NCBI RefSeq assembly: GCF_900604485.1
Contig: NZ_UWOP01000001.1
Coordinates: 1,473,501 to 1,537,500, forward strand
Direction: 5' to 3'
Length of the DNA stretch: 64,000 bases
Source: Enterococcus mediterraneensis
GTDB lineage: Bacteria > Bacillota > Bacilli > Lactobacillales > Enterococcaceae
This document shows positions 60,345 to 64,000 of the stretch, one piece after another. Made by a program: the position numbers and the translations under genes. Every line of letters begins with the position of its first letter. The stretch's first letter is position 1. The notes under the pieces are model-generated. The model searched no databases. It was given only the letters and a program-made list of their open reading frames with translations, and had not been told where the DNA came from.

Positions 60345-62294
60345 ATGGCAAAAGAAGAATTATCGTTAGAAGAATTGGCAAAAGAGATCTATAAAGGCGC
60401 CGGCGGTATGAACAATGTAGAAAGTGTCACTCATTGTATGACTCGTGTCAGAATGACCGTCAGAGACCGCTCATTGGTCAATGATGAAACATTGAAGAAG
60501 ATCCCAGGTGTTCTTGGTGTCGTGGACGATGAGCAGCTTCAAGTGATCATCGGCCCTGGCAAGGTGAACAAAGTCGCAAAAGAGATGGCGGATCAAGCCG
60601 GTGTTCAATTAGGAGAGACTATCGCTGTTCATACGAGCGGTAAGGACGCAGTAAATGCTAAAGCAGCTGAAGTAAAAGCAGCTCAAAAAGCACGCCAAAA
60701 GAAATCACCGATCAAAGCAATTTTAAAAGATATATCTAATATTTTTGTACCGATGATCCCTGCCTTCGTCGGTGCTGGATTAGTTGCCGGGATCGCTTCA
60801 GTTTTATCAAACTTAGTGACTGCCGGAAACTTGGATGCTGCAACTTGGCAACAATATATCGATGTATTAAATATCTTAAAAAACGGTCTGTTCACTTATC
60901 TGGTGATCTATACCGGTGTGAGCGCTGCGCAAGTGTTTGGTGCTACACCAACACTTGGCGGAGTCATCGGTGCAGTTGTCACTTTGACTGGGATGAATCC
61001 AGAAACACCGCTGACCAACTTGTTCACTGGTCAGCCGTTATTGGCGCAACAAGGTGGTATCTTGGGCGTTATCTTCGCAGTTTGGCTGTTGGCACAATTG
61101 GAAAAATGGCTTCATAATGTCATTCCTGAATCGGTCGATATCATCGTGACACCAACACTTTGTCTTTTGGTTATCGGTCTGGCGGAAATCTTTTTGATCA
61201 TGCCTTTAGCAGGGTTTATTTCAGACAGCCTTGTCGGTGCGATCAATTGGGTCGTTGAAGTCGGCGGAGCCTTCTCAGGATTTGTGTTAGGTGCGACTTT
61301 CTTGCCATTGGTAATGTTTGGGCTCCATCAAATCTTGACACCGATCCATGTACAAATGATCGATGCAACAGGTAGTACACAATTATTGCCTATTTTAGCG
61401 ATGGCCGGTGCCGGACAAGTCGGAGCGGCACTTGCTTTATGGATTCGTTTGCGGAAAGATAAAGAACTAAGCGAAATGATCAAAGGGGCGTTGCCTGTTG
61501 GGGTCTTAGGGATCGGCGAACCATTGATCTACGGTGTGACATTGCCATTAGGGAAACCATTCATCACAGCTTGTATCGGCGGTGGTATCGGCGGCGCGAT
61601 CATCGGTGCTATTGGTAATATCGGTGCAATCGCGATCGGACCTTCAGGTGCAGCCTTGATTCCATTGATTGCCGGCGGTCGCTGGTGGGGATATGTTTTA
61701 GGTCTATTAGGCGGTTATGCTGGCGGATTTGTCGCTACGTATTTCTTCGGTATTCCAAAAGATAAGCAAGCAGCAGTTGAAGAGTCTGCAACAACTGCAT
61801 CAGAAGTTACAACAAATACAGCAGTCACAGTTGCCGGAACCACAGAATTGTTTGCGGTTGCGGAAGGAACAGTAAAACCTATTACTGAATCATCTGACAG
61901 CGTTTTTTCACAAAAACTGATGGGTGACGGATTCTTAGTTATTCCTGAAAATGGCACGATTTATTCTCCAGTAGAAGGGGTCGTTACATCGATTTTCCCA
62001 ACAAAACATGCGATCGGATTGCAAACTGCAAGTGGATTAGAGATATTGCTCCATATGGGTGTCAATACGGTCGAATTGGAAGGAAAACCATTTGACATCA
62101 AAGTTACTGAAGGACAAAAGGTGACACCTTCGACAGTTGTTGCGGAAGTTGATTTGAACGCTATCAAACAAGCTGGAAAAGAAACTGATATGCTGGTGAT
62201 CATAACAAACATGGATGCTGTTTCTGAAGATGTGTTGGAAAAAACCGGAACAGTCGGTTCTGCGATGCCGGTAATGAAAGTCACAACTGCATAA
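60345..62294 (+). CDS. murP: PTS MurNAc-specific EIIBCA component
   Basis: PTS permease importing and phosphorylating MurNAc (or MurNAc-GlcNAc). Domain order EIIB (phospho-Cys31 in HCMTRVRM), EIIC with about ten helices (FVPMIPAFVGAGL, GEPLIYGV), and a fused C-terminal EIIA of the glucose type with the phosphorylated His570 in LLHMGVNTVEL. Bacillus subtilis MurP lacks the EIIA part, so this version is self-contained apart from HPr. 649 residues. Three bp separate it from murQ. Ends at a terminator before murR. Confidence 0.92.
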   Translation: MAKEELSLEELAKEIYKGAGGMNNVESVTHCMTRVRMTVRDRSLVNDETLKKIPGVLGVVDDEQLQVIIGPGKVNKVAKEMADQAGVQLGETIAVHTSGKDAVNAKAAEVKAAQKARQKKSPIKAILKDISNIFVPMIPAFVGAGLVAGIASVLSNLVTAGNLDAATWQQYIDVLNILKNGLFTYLVIYTGVSAAQVFGATPTLGGVIGAVVTLTGMNPETPLTNLFTGQPLLAQQGGILGVIFAVWLLAQLEKWLHNVIPESVDIIVTPTLCLLVIGLAEIFLIMPLAGFISDSLVGAINWVVEVGGAFSGFVLGATFLPLVMFGLHQILTPIHVQMIDATGSTQLLPILAMAGAGQVGAALALWIRLRKDKELSEMIKGALPVGVLGIGEPLIYGVTLPLGKPFITACIGGGIGGAIIGAIGNIGAIAIGPSGAALIPLIAGGRWWGYVLGLLGGYAGGFVATYFFGIPKDKQAAVEESATTASEVTTNTAVTVAGTTELFAVAEGTVKPITESSDSVFSQKLMGDGFLVIPENGTIYSPVEGVVTSIFPTKHAIGLQTASGLEILLHMGVNTVELEGKPFDIKVTEGQKVTPSTVVAEVDLNAIKQAGKETDMLVIITNMDAVSEDVLEKTGTVGSAMPVMKVTTA

Positions 62295-62298
62295 TAAA

Positions 62299-62327
62299 AT
62301 AAGAGGGGGAAACCCCTCTTATTTTTA
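62299..62327 (+). terminator. Terminator after murP
   Basis: AATAAGAGGGG / CCCCTCTTATT, four-base loop, T-run. It may let only part of the transcription reach murR. Confidence 0.9.
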
Positions 62328-62336
62328 TGATATAAT
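62328..62336 (+). promoter_or_regulatory. murR extended -10 promoter
   Basis: TGATATAAT (62328-62336) directly after the terminator, 33 bp before the murR ATG. Lets murR be made independently. Confidence 0.6.
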
Positions 62337-62368
62337 TACCGAGAAATCAAACAAAAGATGGTGAGAAA

Positions 62369-63220
62369 ATGAGCGTAATCGCACGTATCGAGAGTATCCA
62401 AAATGAGCTTTCAGCCTCAGAAAAGAAATTATTCCGCTATATAAAAAAATATCCTGAAAAAGTTCCCTCTATGACGGCAGAACAGTTAGCTGTCGCGACA
62501 AAGATCAGTGCGCCGACTGTCGTGCGATTTGTCAAAAAAGTCGGTTATCAAAGTCTAACAGATTTTAAGATTCAGCTTTCTACGGAGATCCATCAGCCTG
62601 CTCCAGCAGCAGGATATTCAGACGTTGATCCCAGCGAATCTGTGGAAATTCTTAAAACGAAATTGAGCCATAATGCGCAGGTCACGATCCAAGAGACCGC
62701 TGATATCCTTAATGAGGAAGTATTGCTTTCTGCGATCTCTCTTTTGGAAGAAAAAGAAAAGATTTTCTTAGCAGGGATCGGTGCTTCAAAGCTCGTTGCA
62801 GAAGACATTCTGCAAAAATGGGGAAGGATCGGCAAAACCATCCGAATCGAGAACGATTATAATCAGCTGCTGCCTCATTTGATCAACAATCAAGATTCTT
62901 CGGTTTTATGGCTGGTCTCCAATTCTGGACAAACCCCAGAAATTGTTCGATACGCGGAACATGCCAAGAAATTGAAGATACCGGTCATATCTTTGACGCG
63001 ATTCGGCGGCAATCCATTAGCAAAAATCGCGGACGTGGCGATCCAAGTTTCTCGTCCAAAGGAATCTAGTCAGCGAAGTGCTGCGACCAACTCGATCATC
63101 GCTCATTTTTTAGCGGTAGATATTCTATTTTATCTATTTATCAGCCGCAACAAAGAAAATGCCGACAAGATCTCTCGTTCAAGAGAAGTCATCCAAGAGT
63201 TTCGTGATAAATACTTATAA
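62369..63220 (+). CDS. murR: RpiR-family regulator MurR
   Basis: Repressor of MurNAc genes: N-terminal RpiR helix-turn-helix (ATKISAPTVVRFVKKVGY, cited as SAPTVVRFVKKVGY) and a C-terminal SIS sugar-phosphate domain (VSNSGQTPEIVRYAEHAK region, cited as SNSGQTPEI). MurNAc-6-phosphate would be the effector. ATG 62369 after ATGGTGAGA. 283 residues. The likely target is the mupG promoter, with the palindrome at 58260-58278 as a candidate site. Confidence 0.88.
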   Translation: MSVIARIESIQNELSASEKKLFRYIKKYPEKVPSMTAEQLAVATKISAPTVVRFVKKVGYQSLTDFKIQLSTEIHQPAPAAGYSDVDPSESVEILKTKLSHNAQVTIQETADILNEEVLLSAISLLEEKEKIFLAGIGASKLVAEDILQKWGRIGKTIRIENDYNQLLPHLINNQDSSVLWLVSNSGQTPEIVRYAEHAKKLKIPVISLTRFGGNPLAKIADVAIQVSRPKESSQRSAATNSIIAHFLAVDILFYLFISRNKENADKISRSREVIQEFRDKYL

Positions 63221-63257
63221 TAAGCCGTTAACAATAAAGGAAGCAGCAATAAAAAAC

Positions 63258-63286
63258 TTGCTTTTTGGCTATAAATCAAGTAAAGT
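63258..63286 (+). promoter_or_regulatory. rpsO promoter
   Basis: TTGCTT (63258-63263), 17 bp, TAAAGT (63281-63286). Transcription starts near 63293, giving a leader of about 90 nt. Confidence 0.65.
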
Positions 63287-63294
63287 ATATCTGT

Positions 63295-63381
63295 GCATAA
63301 CGCACCACCTGTCACTTGGTTTAACGAATCACCAACGTTTTACTCAGTTACAGGAAGAAAAAGCAGAAAGAGGTGAAAAAC
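63295..63381 (+). promoter_or_regulatory. rpsO leader, probable S15 autoregulatory RNA
   Basis: An outer stem CCTGT/ACAGG encloses the hairpin TTGGT-TTAACGAATC-ACCAA and further paired segments, giving a multi-helix junction just upstream of AGAGGTGA. S15 is known to repress its own mRNA through such leaders in Gram-positive bacteria. Assignment rests on position and visible helices. Confidence 0.6.
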
Positions 63382-63651
63382 ATGGCAATTTCACAAGAAC
63401 GTAAAAACGAAATCATCAAACAATACGCACGTCATGAAGGAGATACTGGTTCTCCAGAAGTACAAATCGCTGTGTTGACTGAAGAAATCAACCACTTGAA
63501 CGAACACGCACGCGTTCACAAAAAAGACCACCATTCATATCGTGGACTTATGAAAAAAGTTGGTCATCGTCGTAACTTGTTAGCTTACTTACGTAAGACT
63601 GATGTTCAACGTTACCGCGAATTGATCCAATCTTTAGGATTGCGTCGCTAA
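63382..63651 (+). CDS. rpsO: 30S ribosomal protein S15
   Basis: Small primary binding protein of the 16S central domain. 89 residues with the diagnostic [15 protein letters not shown] and [18 protein letters not shown] (cited in parts [17 protein letters not shown]) blocks. ATG 63382 after AGAGGTGA; a GTG at 63373 lies inside that site. In Firmicutes rpsO lies next to pnp, as here; a terminator separates the two. Confidence 0.97.
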   Translation: MAISQERKNEIIKQYARHEGDTGSPEVQIAVLTEEINHLNEHARVHKKDHHSYRGLMKKVGHRRNLLAYLRKTDVQRYRELIQSLGLRR

Positions 63652-63661
63652 TCAAAATACG

Positions 63662-63694
63662 AAAAGTGAGATTCACAATGAATCTCACTTTTTT
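63662..63694 (+). terminator. Terminator after rpsO
   Basis: AAAAGTGAGATTC (63662-63674) / GAATCTCACTTTT (63680-63692), loop ACAAT, T6. pnp must then start from its own promoter. Confidence 0.92.
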
Positions 63695-63728
63695 GCTACG
63701 AATTCCTTTTTTATGGATGCGATAGTGG

Positions 63729-63750
63729 TGGATCGCGATCCATATACAAT
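63729..63750 (+). promoter_or_regulatory. pnp promoter region with a 14-bp perfect palindrome
   Basis: TACAAT (63745-63750) is the best -10; the -35 is poor. TGGATCGCGATCCA (63729-63742) is perfectly self-complementary and occupies the spacer, so a protein bound there would block RNA polymerase. No known regulator matches. Confidence 0.45.
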
Positions 63751-63765
63751 AAACTAAAAACAATT

Positions 63766-63857
63766 CTGTGAATCGTGGTACGGCTCACTACTAACCAAAT
63801 GAAAGAAGCGGAAGCTCCGCTGTTTTCATTTGTTTAGTAGCAGCCCGCTGTTCACAG
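63766..63857 (+). promoter_or_regulatory. Long hairpin in the pnp leader, likely RNase III target
   Basis: Outer CTGTGAA/TTCACAG, then a 17-bp stem CTACTAACCAAATGAAA (63788-63804) / TTTCATTTGTTTAGTAG (63824-63840) with one C-T mismatch, topped by AGCGG/CCGCT. AAGGAG for pnp follows at once. In E. coli pnp is controlled by RNase III cutting a leader hairpin. Confidence 0.65.
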
Positions 63858-63870
63858 GGAAGGAGCATTT

Positions 63871-64000
63871 ATGACAAAACAAGTATTTAAAACAACTTGG
63901 GGCGGACGCCCATTAGAAGTGGAAGTCGGTCAATTAGCCAAACAAGCTAATGGTGCAGTCTTAGTACGCTACGGAGATACCGTGGTATTAAGTGCCGCTG
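63871..64000 (+). CDS. pnp: Polyribonucleotide nucleotidyltransferase, 5' part (runs off the window)
   Basis: Phosphorolytic 3'-to-5' exoribonuclease of mRNA decay. Only the first 43 codons are inside the window: [18 protein letters not shown] (cited as [10 protein letters not shown]) and [11 protein letters not shown]-like [14 protein letters not shown] are the standard first RNase PH domain opening. ATG 63871 after AAGGAGC. Downstream of rpsO, as usual. The leader hairpin suggests RNase III-dependent autocontrol. Confidence 0.95.
   Translation, partial: MTKQVFKTTWGGRPLEVEVGQLAKQANGAVLVRYGDTVVLSAA

Overview
The window reads as a chromosomal segment of a low-to-moderate GC Firmicute of the order Lactobacillales, most probably an Enterococcus. 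The evidence is the gene order recG-plsX-acpP-opp-rnc-smc-ftsY, a fused gshF, mutS-mutL, ruvAB, rpsO-pnp, strong AGGAGG-type ribosome binding sites, frequent TTG/GTG starts, and a preQ1-II type riboswitch (a class known from Streptococcaceae and relatives). The species assignment is inference. No prophage, insertion sequence, CRISPR array, rRNA or tRNA gene was seen.

Layout. 1-2860: recG (5' end outside the window), plsX and acpP (fatty acid and phospholipid synthesis). 3121-8762: a five-gene oligopeptide ABC importer (oppDFBCA). 8951-15081: rnc, smc, a HAD phosphatase and ftsY in one run. 15342-17597: gshF. 17652-18523: two small minus-strand genes, one YueI-like. 18658-22142: amidohydrolase, acetyltransferase, HesB-like protein and phosphoesterase. 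22187-26423: glpF, a Tad2-like small protein coupled to a dehydrogenase, a frameshifted nucleotidyltransferase, a riboswitch-controlled queuosine-precursor transporter gene, a DUF1054 gene and the HU gene. 26493-33026: bioY with a BirA operator, rpsD with a long leader, an AlkD-like gene, a HAD gene, mgsA, a previously untracked 52-residue ORF, lepB and ymdB. 33037-39040: ymcA-mutS-mutL-maf-msrB. 39442-44766: a YrdC-domain gene, ruvAB, a TetR regulator, a tyrosine phosphatase, an unknown gene and a stand-alone D-Ala-D-Ala ligase-like gene. 44767-45030: two direct copies of an unusual hairpin element. 45090-53759, mostly minus strand: metallopeptidase plus Mga-like regulator, brnQ, an amino acid permease, a two-gene amino acid ABC importer behind a lysine riboswitch, and a small membrane protein. 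53921-57547: a DMT transporter, then a tight cluster sir2 / acetyltransferase-chorismate mutase fusion / niaR / isochorismatase-like hydrolase. 57593-63220: def and a MurNAc recycling cluster mupG-murQ-murP-murR. 63382 to the end: rpsO and the start of pnp.

How it works together. Most of the window is conserved housekeeping (lipid synthesis, SRP receptor, SMC, mismatch repair, recombination, ribosomal proteins, RNA decay) interleaved with nutrient uptake under recognisable control: a lysine riboswitch ahead of the ABC importer, a preQ1-II riboswitch hiding the queT ribosome binding site, and a BirA operator over the bioY promoter. Cell-wall recycling and salvage run through mupG-murQ-murP-murR.

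The most unusual items are: the acetyltransferase-chorismate mutase fusion, with the full AroQ catalytic set, inside an NAD-flavoured cluster; the twin hairpin/SD/mini-ORF elements at 44767-45030; the chromosomal Tad2-like (DUF2829) gene coupled to an SDR; the stand-alone Ddl-like ligase; the single-base frameshift in the nucleotidyltransferase gene; and the long RNase III-like hairpin plus perfect palindrome in front of pnp.
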